Of a stretch of DNA of 64,000 nt, positions 34,136 to 42,923 are shown piece after piece. Below the pieces are notes generated by a model. That model ran no database searches and was not told where the DNA came from. It worked only from the letters and a program-made list of their open reading frames with translations. The first letter of the stretch is position 1; each line of letters begins with the position of its first letter. Source of the stretch: an uncultured Elusimicrobiales bacterium (GTDB taxonomy: Bacteria; Elusimicrobiota; Elusimicrobia; Elusimicrobiales; Elusimicrobiaceae); contig CALUXB010000001.1 in NCBI GenBank assembly GCA_944324645.1, positions 310,001 to 374,000 on the forward strand, written 5' to 3'. The position numbers and the translations under genes are program-made.

Positions 34136-36019
34136 GTGAAAAAAAGGAATGGCACTTTGTTTCCGAAAGCCATCTTGGTGCTGAGTATTGTGTCAGCGGT
34201 GCCGGTTTTTCTGATTGGTTGGCACGTGTTGCGCGTAGATAGCCGTGTCTTACAAAAAGAAATTTTAGACCGGCAGCGCACGGTGGCCTCTCAGATAGCC
34301 TCTATTTTGTCGGAAGAAGTGAGTCGTAAGGCGCAATTTTTTGATGTCTTTACCGATTTGCATACAGACTTTGGCGGCCATCCGTTTATTAACCAAGAAG
34401 ATATTGATTATTTACGCCAAAAGAACCCGGAAATTACCCACATTTCTATTTTAAATCCGCGCGGACGGTTGCTTTTTTATTCCAGCGAAGATAACAGCCG
34501 TTTTAGTTATGCCCCGGAATTGGGCAATATTCTGCGCTCCTGTGTAGAAGAAGGCAAAGCCTATGTGGGCTCTATCAACCGTACCCGCGGTCATTTATAT
34601 GCCTTGATGGCTTTCCCGCTTAGAGAACATATTCAGGACGAGCAGGTCGTGGGGGTGCTGGTAGCAGAGATGGATTTGGCTGGATTAGGCCATACCTTAG
34701 AGGCTATTTATCCTAAAGATATGTTTGCCGTTGTAGTGAGTGCGGACGGCAGTTTGATTTCATATACCGGGGCACAAGACGGGTTGGCTCTGGTTTCGGA
34801 TAATCCGTTGCGCGCAGAAGTATATAGTTGGGGAGTTGCTCTGCAAAACCGTGCAGGTGCGCAAATCCAAGATGGAAACGGGGATTCTATTTTGGTAAGC
34901 CGGGCGGAAGTGTCTATTTTAAATTGGACTGTATATATAAAGCAGCCGGCTAATACAATCAGCAAATTATTTCTAGAAAGCACCTTCCACTCTGTATGGG
35001 ATGTTTTGTTGATTCTCTTGGCGATGGCCGTATTTATGGTGTTGGTGGCGTATTTGGTCATTATTCCCATTGTGCGTCCGTTGCAACGCTTGCAGGAAGC
35101 GGCCGTAAAACTGGAAGAGCAAGATGATTATATGCCGACGGAAAAGGATTTGCTGATTCCGGATAATGAAATTGGCCAGTTGGCGCGGGTATTTTTACAT
35201 ATGGCGGTAGTGCTTAGAGAACGTAAAAATGCTATTTTGGCTGCCCAACAAGAACTGGCGGCTATGAATAAAGACCTAGAGTTGCGTGTGCAAGAACGTA
35301 CGGCAGAACTAAAAGCCGCTACCGATGAGCTGGTCAAATCGGAACGTTTGGCTGCTATTGGCCAAATGGCCTCTATTATCAGTCACGAGATTAGAAATCC
35401 GTTGGCGGTAATCAGTAATGCCACCCGTTTGATTAAGACGATAGAGCCGCCTTCTAATCCGAAATTGATTAAACAGTTCTCTATCATTGATGCCGAAATT
35501 AAGCAGGCCAACAGCATTATTAGCGAAGTGCTTGGTTTTGCCCGCAGCCGGGAAATGATTTTAAGTGTGATAGATTTAAACAGCTATTTACACGATATGG
35601 TTGTTTCTTTTCCGGTTCCTTGCGGAATCAGAATTCAAGAAGAACTGGATGCGGAAAGTGCGCGTTTGAAAGTGGACGCTGAAGAAATTAAACAGGCGTT
35701 GCGTAATATTATTTCTAATGCTTGTGAAGCTATACAGGGCAAAGGCACGGTGACCGTGGGCAGCAAAGTGGGAAGAAAGGCAGTATGTATTTATGTGGCG
35801 GATGAAGGCCCCGGCATTGCAGAGGAGTTGAAAGAAAAAATATTCTCTCCTTTCTTTACGACAAAAGCCCGTGGTACAGGATTAGGCTTGGCGGTGGTGC
35901 GTAAAGCCATCACACGCCACAAAGGAAAACTGTTTATACATAGTCAAGAAGGAAAAGGATCTGTTTTTGAAATTTATCTGCGGATTTACCGCAAAACCGG
36001 AGATACAAAATATGGATGA
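34136..36019 (+). CDS. Membrane sensor histidine kinase (Cache-HAMP-HisKA-HATPase)
   Basis: This 627-residue kinase starts at GTG 34136 (AGAGG five bases upstream). TM1 is at about 11-32, a double-Cache-like extracytoplasmic sensor at about 35-280, and TM2 at about 288-312. HAMP, a coiled coil (about 362-402), the HisKA H-box IISHEIRNP (H417) and a HATPase domain with ISNACEAIQG, DEGPGI and GTGLGLAVV follow. All kinase boxes are intact. It overlaps the next gene by 8 bases, so the two are coupled. It is an NtrB-like kinase for which the next gene, or the NarL-type regulator, is the likely partner. Confidence 0.93.
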   Translation: MKKRNGTLFPKAILVLSIVSAVPVFLIGWHVLRVDSRVLQKEILDRQRTVASQIASILSEEVSRKAQFFDVFTDLHTDFGGHPFINQEDIDYLRQKNPEITHISILNPRGRLLFYSSEDNSRFSYAPELGNILRSCVEEGKAYVGSINRTRGHLYALMAFPLREHIQDEQVVGVLVAEMDLAGLGHTLEAIYPKDMFAVVVSADGSLISYTGAQDGLALVSDNPLRAEVYSWGVALQNRAGAQIQDGNGDSILVSRAEVSILNWTVYIKQPANTISKLFLESTFHSVWDVLLILLAMAVFMVLVAYLVIIPIVRPLQRLQEAAVKLEEQDDYMPTEKDLLIPDNEIGQLARVFLHMAVVLRERKNAILAAQQELAAMNKDLELRVQERTAELKAATDELVKSERLAAIGQMASIISHEIRNPLAVISNATRLIKTIEPPSNPKLIKQFSIIDAEIKQANSIISEVLGFARSREMILSVIDLNSYLHDMVVSFPVPCGIRIQEELDAESARLKVDAEEIKQALRNIISNACEAIQGKGTVTVGSKVGRKAVCIYVADEGPGIAEELKEKIFSPFFTTKARGTGLGLAVVRKAITRHKGKLFIHSQEGKGSVFEIYLRIYRKTGDTKYG

Positions 36020-37133
36020 GCAAGTAAAAATTCTAGTCGTGGACGACGATAATAACCTGCGGGAAACACTGGCGGATTTGTTGGAAATTGACGGGTACAA
36101 AGTGTATCAGGCAGGGGATGGAAAGGAATGCTTGGACTTGGTCTCTACGGAGTTCTTTAATATTATTCTAATGGACTATAACCTTCCGGATGAAACCGGG
36201 CTGGACTTAATCCGTAAAATCCGTTCGTTCAACCAAGACAGTCAAATCTTGATGATTACGGCCTATGCTTCGCTCAATTCTATTATGGAAGCGATGAAAG
36301 AGTCGGTCTATGATTTTCTGATTAAACCGGTGGATTTTGACTATTTAAAACGTACCATTAACCGGGCGTTGGATAAATATTTCTTGGAGAAAAGCAACAA
36401 AGAGTTATTGGCCCAGTTAAAATTGCGCAATGCGGATTTAGACAGGCTGAATAATATGAAGTCTAAATTTTTCTCTATCGTATCGCACGACTTGTCTAAC
36501 TCGTTGATGACATTGAAAATGAGTTTTGATATGTTGAAGAAAAAAATGACCCCGGATGAAGACCAGGCAAAAAAAATGTCGTATATGGATGAAAGTATTG
36601 GGCAAATAGAGCATCTGATAAAAGACCTGGTGGACTGGGCCGCCATTGAAAAAGGCAAATTGCGTATAGAAAAAACAAATTTTGAATTAACGGCCAGTAT
36701 GAAAAAGACGGCTGAAATATTTAAAGACAAAGCCAGCAAGCGCGGCATTTCCGTTACGTTTGAAAGCGTGGGGGAAATACCGGTGTTTGCCGATGAAAAA
36801 CGGATCCGGCAAGTTATTTCTAATATTCTGGAAAATGCCGTGCGTCATACCCCGGATAATGGGGCTATTCAGGTAACCGTCAGCAAACTGGACGAAAAAA
36901 ATGCTAAAGTGTCGGTAACGGATTCTGGCGATGGTATTGATCCGGAGCAGGCCCCGTCTTTATTTACCAGCTTTACTCAAGTGGGAGATAAAAGCCGCGT
37001 GGGCCGTTTGGGCTTGGGGCTCTCTATTGCTAAAGATATTGTAACCAATCACGGCGGGCGTATTTGGGCCCAAAGTCAAGGATTGGGGAAGGGAGCGTCC
37101 TTTATTTTTACTCTGCCGGTAAGCGGCAATTAA
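36012..37133 (+). CDS. Receiver-histidine kinase (REC-HisKA-HATPase)
   Basis: This 373-residue soluble protein has a receiver domain (1-120; acidic pair D11-D13, phospho-acceptor D55 in LMDYNLP, conserved K105 in IKPVD), then HisKA with SIVSHDLSN (H159), and a HATPase domain with NILENAVRHTP, DSGDGID and GLGLSIA. The order REC before kinase is the reverse of ordinary hybrid kinases. ATG 36012 is used because a start at the in-frame TTG 35967 would add only an overlap with the kinase upstream. It may receive phosphate from the upstream kinase and pass it to the NarL-type regulator. Confidence 0.9.
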   Translation: MDEQVKILVVDDDNNLRETLADLLEIDGYKVYQAGDGKECLDLVSTEFFNIILMDYNLPDETGLDLIRKIRSFNQDSQILMITAYASLNSIMEAMKESVYDFLIKPVDFDYLKRTINRALDKYFLEKSNKELLAQLKLRNADLDRLNNMKSKFFSIVSHDLSNSLMTLKMSFDMLKKKMTPDEDQAKKMSYMDESIGQIEHLIKDLVDWAAIEKGKLRIEKTNFELTASMKKTAEIFKDKASKRGISVTFESVGEIPVFADEKRIRQVISNILENAVRHTPDNGAIQVTVSKLDEKNAKVSVTDSGDGIDPEQAPSLFTSFTQVGDKSRVGRLGLGLSIAKDIVTNHGGRIWAQSQGLGKGASFIFTLPVSGN

Positions 37134-37161
37134 TTTCACGCAGTACGGGAGCGAAAAACAA

Positions 37162-37845
37162 ATGAACAAAAAGAAAAAAGTCAAAGTGCTCATTGCAGAT
37201 GATCAGACTCTTTTCCGTGAAGGCATCAAAGACGTGCTGACCGGTGAAAAATGGATTGAAGTGGTGGGCGAAGCAGCCGACGGGTTGGAGGCGGTGGCAT
37301 TAGCCAAAAAGTTAAAACCCGATGTGGTGCTTATGGATATTAAATTGCCGAAACTGGACGGTATTTCTGCCACCCGGCAGATTCGTGCGGCGGCGCCGGA
37401 AGTGAATGTGCTTATGCTCTCTTCCTTTGAAGACGAAGCCCACGTGCTGGACGCTATTCAGGCCGGGGCCAATGGGTATTTGTCCAAAATGTTGCCGGCT
37501 GTAGAGTTGGTAAATTCTATTAAAACTTTTACGGCGGAAGGGTTGATGATTCCGCAGCAACTGATGGGCAAATTGTTGCACGGGCTGCGCCGTATGGGTG
37601 AAGGCGGTTTGCCCAGCCAAGCTACACTTACCAAGACGGAAATCAAAGTGATGGATTTGTTGGGCAAAGGGATGAGTAATAAAGAATTGGCAAAAGAATT
37701 GGGCTGCAGCGTTAAAACAATTAAAAATCATTTAAACAGTGCTTTTCATAAATTGGGCGTCAGCAGCCGGACTGAAGCAGTAGTTAAAGCCATAGAAAAA
37801 GGGCTCATCTCTTCGGAAGGAACCCGCTTTGAGGACGAAGAGTAA
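37162..37845 (+). CDS. NarL/FixJ-family response regulator
   Basis: This 227-residue regulator has a receiver domain (D59 phospho-acceptor in LMDIKLP, K near 109) and a LuxR-type helix-turn-helix (about 150-215; TKTEIKVMDLLGKGMSNKEL, VKTIKNHLNSAFHKL). It binds DNA as a dimer when phosphorylated. It is the only DNA-binding regulator in the locus and is 28 bases after the REC-kinase gene. Likely targets are the promoters at 16511 and 39687, but this is inference. Confidence 0.94.
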   Translation: MNKKKKVKVLIADDQTLFREGIKDVLTGEKWIEVVGEAADGLEAVALAKKLKPDVVLMDIKLPKLDGISATRQIRAAAPEVNVLMLSSFEDEAHVLDAIQAGANGYLSKMLPAVELVNSIKTFTAEGLMIPQQLMGKLLHGLRRMGEGGLPSQATLTKTEIKVMDLLGKGMSNKELAKELGCSVKTIKNHLNSAFHKLGVSSRTEAVVKAIEKGLISSEGTRFEDEE

Positions 37846-37851
37846 AAGGGT

Positions 37852-38028
37852 ATGCGCTGGATAAAAGCGGTAAAGCAACTGCTTAAGCAGACACAAGGGC
37901 AAGCTTCTATTGAATATGTGCTGATGCTTGGCAGCATATTGGTGATACTTTCCGCTTTTATCACGGCTTTCCATCGGGATTTTGTTCGCTGGTTTTTTAT
38001 ATTTATCGGGCAATTATTAACGGGCTGA
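37852..38028 (+). CDS. Flp-like pilin 3 (58 residues)
   Basis: ATG 37852 to TGA 38026-38028 encodes a 58-residue protein with a basic leader (MRWIKAVKQLLKQTQG), the Flp motif QASIEYVLML with Glu at +5 and Tyr at +6, a hydrophobic helix and an aromatic C-terminal part with FVRWFFIF. It starts 6 bases after the regulator stop and ends 2 bases before the TadG-like gene, so it fills the gap exactly. It is short enough to be missed by ordinary gene finders. The second hydrophobic stretch is unlike the other two pilins and suggests a minor or membrane-retained pilin. Confidence 0.85.
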   Translation: MRWIKAVKQLLKQTQGQASIEYVLMLGSILVILSAFITAFHRDFVRWFFIFIGQLLTG

Positions 38029-38030
38029 TT

Positions 38031-39152
38031 ATGGGTGCAACAAGCAGAATTTTGCAAACAATTCGCAGCCGGCGGGCACAGATATTGTTGCCGGCGGTGA
38101 TGCTTGCGCCTATTTTTATGTTGCTCATTTACTTGTTGTTTGAAACGTCTAAATTGTCTATGAGCAAAGTGCGTGAACAATTTGCTTTGGACAATGGGGC
38201 TTATTCTCAAATGTCTTCCACCAGCGGTTATTTAAACGCCGTAGCACAGGTGAATGGCCCGCTTCCGTTCCGTGTAATGCAGACTATGACGGAGATTCTC
38301 CCGCCTAAAAATTATATGGATGAGGAAGAGCAGGAGTACACACTGTTTGATATTTTCTATAAAGCGGGTGCTTTCCCGGCTGTAGGGCCCAATTATTCTT
38401 TGGGGCCCAACGGGGCGGTAATGAATCCGCGGCCTTCCCCCGAATCTACAGACTGGGGGTTTCAATACTATAACAACAAAAGAGCTTCTTGGGCAAAAGA
38501 GGACCCCAAAGATGAATATGACGAAGACGAAATGTATGTGATTTCGGATAAACAAATAGCAGACAACTACTTCTTTGGTACTACAAAAATAGCTTTAAGG
38601 GCCATTAGAGACTATGCTACTATATACATTCAATCCGGCTCTATTTATAATTCCCAGACTTATGTGTATGAAGACGTGGTAAAAGATTCCCGTATGTTTC
38701 GTCAAAGCTATTACCTCAATACACGCAGCTGCCGCCAATCTGAATGCGGGCGGGAAGCCGGAGCCATACTGGACCGTTACATTTTAAAGACGACTCCTTT
38801 TGAAATGCCTTTTAATAAAATGAAGTTTTATGTTACTTCAGACTTTAGCGGTTCTATCAGCCATTCCGGGGCGTATAGCATTGATTTTAAAGAACAGGAC
38901 AAGTTGGCGGAAGAAAAATTATTTCAATTTGCTTATTTGGATGGATCCAGCCGTTCCAAACTGCGCAGTTTGGCGCGGGGTATTAAACTTAAGCAAAAAT
39001 ATAAATTACCAGCTAATCGCTTCAATATAGATTTGACCCAGCGTTATAAACCTTATGTGAGCAATAGTATTTCGCTTAGCTGTCCGCGTTCCAATAATAA
39101 TTGCGTTTGGCCAAATCCGCTGCCTAAATATAGCGTGAAGGTGGGCCCATGA
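38031..39152 (+). CDS. TadG-like membrane-anchored pseudopilin
   Basis: This 373-residue protein has a basic N-terminus, one hydrophobic helix (about 18-37; QILLPAVMLAPIFMLLIYLL) and a long extracytoplasmic domain with several Tyr-rich strands and a CRQSECG Cys pair near 236. The leader RRSRRAQ lacks the usual Gly before Gln, so processing is uncertain. Position between a Flp-like pilin and a TadE-like gene supports a TadG-type role. Its stop overlaps the next ATG by four bases. Confidence 0.7.
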   Translation: MGATSRILQTIRSRRAQILLPAVMLAPIFMLLIYLLFETSKLSMSKVREQFALDNGAYSQMSSTSGYLNAVAQVNGPLPFRVMQTMTEILPPKNYMDEEEQEYTLFDIFYKAGAFPAVGPNYSLGPNGAVMNPRPSPESTDWGFQYYNNKRASWAKEDPKDEYDEDEMYVISDKQIADNYFFGTTKIALRAIRDYATIYIQSGSIYNSQTYVYEDVVKDSRMFRQSYYLNTRSCRQSECGREAGAILDRYILKTTPFEMPFNKMKFYVTSDFSGSISHSGAYSIDFKEQDKLAEEKLFQFAYLDGSSRSKLRSLARGIKLKQKYKLPANRFNIDLTQRYKPYVSNSISLSCPRSNNNCVWPNPLPKYSVKVGP

Positions 39153-39679
39153 AGTTTTTACTTTTTTCCCGCAGAGGTCAGGCTACAACGGAAACGGTGC
39201 TTTTGTTTCCGGTGTTTGTGATTTTTATTTTATTCATTATCAAAATTTTTGGTATTTTAGTGCTCAGCCAAAAAATGGAAATTGCCGCATTTTATGCAGC
39301 CAGACGTTACCAACTGCAAAGTCATACTACCAGCTATTTGCAGCGGTGGGACCGGCGTTTTCTGGCCAAAGATATTAAAAAGAAGGTGGAAGATTATTTG
39401 GGTTTTAATAATATGGGAATGCGCCGTTTTTTAAGTTTGCGCGATTTGGATTTAGATTTTGATACAAGCGGTACTTGGACGCGTGTGGTGGTGACGGTGA
39501 ACACACGCCCTCCCCGTATTAAATTTTTGTGTGATTATGACAAATCGCAGCTTTGTGAAAGTGATATGAAATGTCTGAAAGGGTTTGAATTCTTGTGCGA
39601 GACGGGGGGGCAGCTTCAAGTTATTAAATATGTGGGCCCCAACGAACGCGTGTTGCCATACGTTCGCCCGGAAGGATAA
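39149..39679 (+). CDS. Second TadE-like pseudopilin
   Basis: This 176-residue protein has the leader MKFLLFSRRG, then QATTETVLLFPVFVIF with Glu at +5, a hydrophobic helix and a C-terminal domain with a Cys cluster (FLCDYDKSQLCESDMKC, about 130-146). It is coupled to the TadG-like gene (ATGA overlap) and is the last gene before a strong promoter that starts a new unit. Confidence 0.8.
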   Translation: MKFLLFSRRGQATTETVLLFPVFVIFILFIIKIFGILVLSQKMEIAAFYAARRYQLQSHTTSYLQRWDRRFLAKDIKKKVEDYLGFNNMGMRRFLSLRDLDLDFDTSGTWTRVVVTVNTRPPRIKFLCDYDKSQLCESDMKCLKGFEFLCETGGQLQVIKYVGPNERVLPYVRPEG

Positions 39680-39686
39680 AAAACTC

Positions 39687-39715
39687 TTGACAAATGCATA
39701 AAAAGCATTTATACT
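39687..39715 (+). promoter_or_regulatory. Consensus promoter with an operator-like inverted repeat
   Basis: TTGACA (39687-39692) and TATACT (39710-39715) are spaced by exactly 17 bases, the best promoter in the window. Between them lies an inverted repeat, AAATGC (39692-39697) and GCATTT (39705-39710), ideally placed for a repressor or activator. The start near 39722 leaves a leader of about 104 bases, with a GTGAG/CTCAC hairpin near 39760, before ATG 39826. Confidence 0.75.
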
Positions 39716-39825
39716 GATAGTAGCGCTAGGTGCGCGAAGATTTAAACTCTGTGTTTGAGCGTGAGAGCAGTTGTGGCTCACGGGTCAGCAAGAGTGAATT
39801 TTTATATATATAAAGAGGTAATCCT

Positions 39826-41511
39826 ATGTTTAACCTGTTCAATAAAAGCAAAGTGCGTGCAGGCAAACAGAATAATGAGGACAAAAAAACGGTTGCCGCC
39901 GCAGGAACTAACGGGCCTAAAAAAACAAGCCCTCAAACTCCATTTGCCTCTTGGGGCAAAACTTGGGCTAAGCTCAATAAAATGGACCGCAAACAGGCCT
40001 ATACTTGGGGGGCAGTAGCGGTAGTGGTGCTGGTGGTGTTGATCACTATGGGGTCTGTCATCGGGGGAACCGAGGAGGATTGGCAGGATTTTGAGACCCG
40101 CGGTTACGATTTGGCTAATATGCCTTTTTCTTCTGATGAAGCAGAGCAATATTTGTTGGCTTCTAAATACCCAGATATGCAAGATACGGGTGTTACTGGG
40201 CTCTACAGCCAAAGCGAGAAAGAAGCCCGCCAGGCTGAAGACGCCGAAGAGGCGGCCCAGCTGGATACTTCTGTTGATTCTACCGCTTCTGAATATATTC
40301 CAGGGCGCTATTACGGCGGCGGTGCCGGGGCGGTCAGCCCGACGCAAGTGGGCAGTTTGAATAGTGCCAGTTTAAGAAGTGCCAGCGGTTCGGGCGTGAG
40401 TGGAACTTTTGGCCCTAGTGGGGATTTTTCCAATTTCCGCAGCCAGGATAAAGGAAGCGATACTTTTTCGGCGCAGGGACGCGGAAGCGGCAACGCACGC
40501 AAAGCTTTGTATCAAAGTGCGGTTGGCAGCCGCGCGGCGGCCGGTCAAAAAGACAGCCGCTTGTTAAATGCCAAGAAGGCAATGATGGGTGGTAATGTGA
40601 AAGGCAGTGATGCTTTTTTAAGTGACAGCGGCGCCGTGGATTTGAGCAAAGCCGGGGGGTTAAATCTGGACCCGAATGCTCCTGTTAGCAGCGTAGATCC
40701 CGGTTTGTTTAATGATGCGTTAGATAATGCTAATAATGAGGCGCAAGAAGAGGCTGCCGAGGAAGAAGAGGATAAATTCTGGCGGGATTTGGCAGGGCAG
40801 TTGATAAAAATGGGGGGAGAGTTATTAAAAAATATTGGTCAAAACTATTTGAATGATACTATTGCCGATGCACGGGCTACCCACGCGCAGAACGCGGCTG
40901 ATTATCAAGAATGGATTAACCAGCAAGAATTTACAAGATTGGAGACTGGTACTGTCAGTAACGAGACCTTAAATTCGGTAATGAGTAATTCCCAAGATGC
41001 GAAAAATTTTATGGACGTAAGCGGCTTGTCTTATCCTAAAGGAGAAGGGGGGGTAAATTATAATACATTGGTTGATAAAAAAGGAACTACCATTGCTACT
41101 AAATCAACGGATGGTTCCTGGACATATGCGCCAGAGCAAGGGATTACATTGCAAGAAAAACAAGCTTCAAAATTCAATAATAAAACGCAGAGACAATGGG
41201 AGAGAGACAACAAGGCAGATGTGAAAGCGATAAAAAAGGAAATTAAAGCGGAAAATAAAACAGAGTATTTCAACCGCTATAATAGTGGCTATAACAACGG
41301 AAACCAGAATACATTTAGAGACCAAGGTGGAAATTACAACAGAGGTGGAAATGATAACAATGACGGAAAAGGCAACAACGGCGGAAACAATGACGGAAAA
41401 GGCAACAACGGCGGAAACAATGACGGAAAAGGCAACAACGGCGGAAACAATGACGGAAAAGGCAACAACGACGGAAAGGATTCAGACCAGGAAGTGAGGT
41501 TAGGAAATTAA
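39826..41511 (+). CDS. Membrane-anchored low-complexity protein with C-terminal Asn/Gly repeats (unknown)
   Basis: I do not recognise this 561-residue protein. It has a basic cytoplasmic N-tail (1-57), one membrane segment (about 58-80; WGAVAVVVLVVLITMGSVIG), then a presumably extracytoplasmic chain. The chain comprises an acidic helical part (about 85-145), a Gly/Ser/Ala-rich stretch (about 160-300), an acidic patch, and a Lys/Asn-rich tail ending in four copies of a ten-residue Asn/Asp/Gly/Lys repeat (NNDGKGNNGG). No Cys is present. It is the first gene of a six-gene unit with its own promoter. TAAAGAGG precedes the ATG. Confidence 0.75.
   Translation: MFNLFNKSKVRAGKQNNEDKKTVAAAGTNGPKKTSPQTPFASWGKTWAKLNKMDRKQAYTWGAVAVVVLVVLITMGSVIGGTEEDWQDFETRGYDLANMPFSSDEAEQYLLASKYPDMQDTGVTGLYSQSEKEARQAEDAEEAAQLDTSVDSTASEYIPGRYYGGGAGAVSPTQVGSLNSASLRSASGSGVSGTFGPSGDFSNFRSQDKGSDTFSAQGRGSGNARKALYQSAVGSRAAAGQKDSRLLNAKKAMMGGNVKGSDAFLSDSGAVDLSKAGGLNLDPNAPVSSVDPGLFNDALDNANNEAQEEAAEEEEDKFWRDLAGQLIKMGGELLKNIGQNYLNDTIADARATHAQNAADYQEWINQQEFTRLETGTVSNETLNSVMSNSQDAKNFMDVSGLSYPKGEGGVNYNTLVDKKGTTIATKSTDGSWTYAPEQGITLQEKQASKFNNKTQRQWERDNKADVKAIKKEIKAENKTEYFNRYNSGYNNGNQNTFRDQGGNYNRGGNDNNDGKGNNGGNNDGKGNNGGNNDGKGNNGGNNDGKGNNDGKDSDQEVRLGN
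41361..41480 (+). repeat. Four 30-bp tandem repeats inside the coding region
   Basis: The 30-base unit beginning TGACGGAAAAGGCAACAACG recurs at 41361, 41391, 41421 and 41451. The first three copies are identical and the fourth diverges in its last ten bases. The unit is a multiple of three, so copy-number change would keep the reading frame of the 39826 gene. Confidence 0.95.
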
Positions 41512-41523
41512 TAGGAGTTAGTT

Positions 41524-42873
41524 ATGAAAATAATGGAATTTTTCACCAGTAGAACTGGCAAAATGGCACTTTCAGCTATGCAGGCGGTTGGTCTTTCGGC
41601 TGCGGTAGGTGTTGCCGGTATTGCCGCTTGGCAAATGTTGGGCTCTTCTTCTCAGCCTAGTCCAAATACATTGTTTTCTTCCAATGACCAAGAGGTGGTT
41701 TTTGTGGCAGGTGCAGCGGGGGCAGGAGCTTATGGCGGCAATTATGGCACTGGCGGAGAGCTGCAGTCCAGCATCCGCACTAAGCTCTCTAAAGATATGC
41801 AACTGATGCAGAAGGATGCCCAGTATGTTGATAATTTACAGGAGCCGGATTTTGTACAAAAAGAACAACAAATAGCCGCTTATAAAATGGGAGGAGATTC
41901 TGACGGTTTGGGAATGGGCGGCAATGCGGCTAAAGAATTGGCTGCCGGAGTAGGGGGAGATATGAGTGCCGTACAGGCCCAGATTGCCGCATTGCAGGAG
42001 TCCGTAGCGGCCCAGCAACAAGCGGCAGTGGCTGCCGCAGGGGGAAATGTAGCAGAGGCAGCCAGCGCCCAACTGCAAGGAAAGGGTAACGGACGTTGGG
42101 GAATGGCGGAAGGAATGGCCAAGGCTTCCGGTTCTAATTTGAATGCTACTCCGTTGCAGGCTGGGCAGAATACGTCGGCAAATGGAGGGGTGAGCTCTTC
42201 CGGGGTGTTGGGCGGCGCTCAAATTGCCGGCGCGGCCGGATCCGGCGCTACGGAGGGGCTGTTGGGAGGACGGCAATCCCGCAGTAGTTTTGGGCGAGCT
42301 TTGACTTGGCAAGGAGGAAACCAGAAAGATGATTTGGCCTCTTTGCAAAAACAATCCTCGGATATAGCTCAAAATAAGAATCGCGCCGCCAACGAAGGTT
42401 CTAAAATCTTCTTGGCTTCTAACCGGATGGCAGGCGGCATTATGTTGAATGGAGAGTCTTTGACTTCCGGAGAGGCCAGCTCTTCTGATTTTATGAATAA
42501 TAATCAGTTAGACAGTCTGGGGGCTGGCATTGCTGATGTAGGCCTGAGTGTTGAAGAATTTGAAAACGCCAAATCGGATTTAAGAGAGGCTATTAAAGAT
42601 TACCGCACGAAAGTGGCTATATCCTGCGGTATAGCGCCGCTCTTGTGCCAGCTGTGGTGCGGCCGGAAGGAAATCCGCGGAAAAATTGACGCTTTTGAAT
42701 CTCAATGGGGCGAGACAAGCTATTTTAAGGACGATACCCAGGGAAACTATGCAGATGATGCTCATCTGGTAGTAAATAGAATTTGGTGGAAAAGCTGGGG
42801 CGGTCCTGCTGGTTCATTGATGATGTGGAATAAGTGGTTTGGCGATGCAGGGGATCACGTCTTTGGTGTATAG
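41524..42873 (+). CDS. Membrane-anchored Gly/Ala-rich protein, paralog A (unknown)
   Basis: I do not recognise this 449-residue protein. It has an N-terminal membrane segment (about 14-40), a Gly/Ala-rich extracytoplasmic region with a coiled-coil stretch (about 145-185) and a folded C-terminus with three Cys near 365-380 and several Trp. Three motifs, DGLGMG (127-132), ASGSNLN (201-207) and NRAANEG (286-292), recur at matching places in the next gene product (123, 184, 287). SFGRALTWQG (255-264) recurs in the 44792 product. GGAG lies six bases before the ATG. Confidence 0.75.
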   Translation: MKIMEFFTSRTGKMALSAMQAVGLSAAVGVAGIAAWQMLGSSSQPSPNTLFSSNDQEVVFVAGAAGAGAYGGNYGTGGELQSSIRTKLSKDMQLMQKDAQYVDNLQEPDFVQKEQQIAAYKMGGDSDGLGMGGNAAKELAAGVGGDMSAVQAQIAALQESVAAQQQAAVAAAGGNVAEAASAQLQGKGNGRWGMAEGMAKASGSNLNATPLQAGQNTSANGGVSSSGVLGGAQIAGAAGSGATEGLLGGRQSRSSFGRALTWQGGNQKDDLASLQKQSSDIAQNKNRAANEGSKIFLASNRMAGGIMLNGESLTSGEASSSDFMNNNQLDSLGAGIADVGLSVEEFENAKSDLREAIKDYRTKVAISCGIAPLLCQLWCGRKEIRGKIDAFESQWGETSYFKDDTQGNYADDAHLVVNRIWWKSWGGPAGSLMMWNKWFGDAGDHVFGV

Positions 42874-42923
42874 AGTAGAGTAGTAAAATGGAAATCAAAT
42901 TAGCAATTGTCAATGGAGGTTTT

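Noticed and set aside
39722..39825. c-di-GMP riboswitch in the leader of the unknown unit
   Set aside because: The GEMM core motifs are not visible; only a simple hairpin is seen.
41361..41480. Repeat array considered as a CRISPR
   Set aside because: Repeats are contiguous with no unique spacers, are in frame, and encode a peptide repeat.
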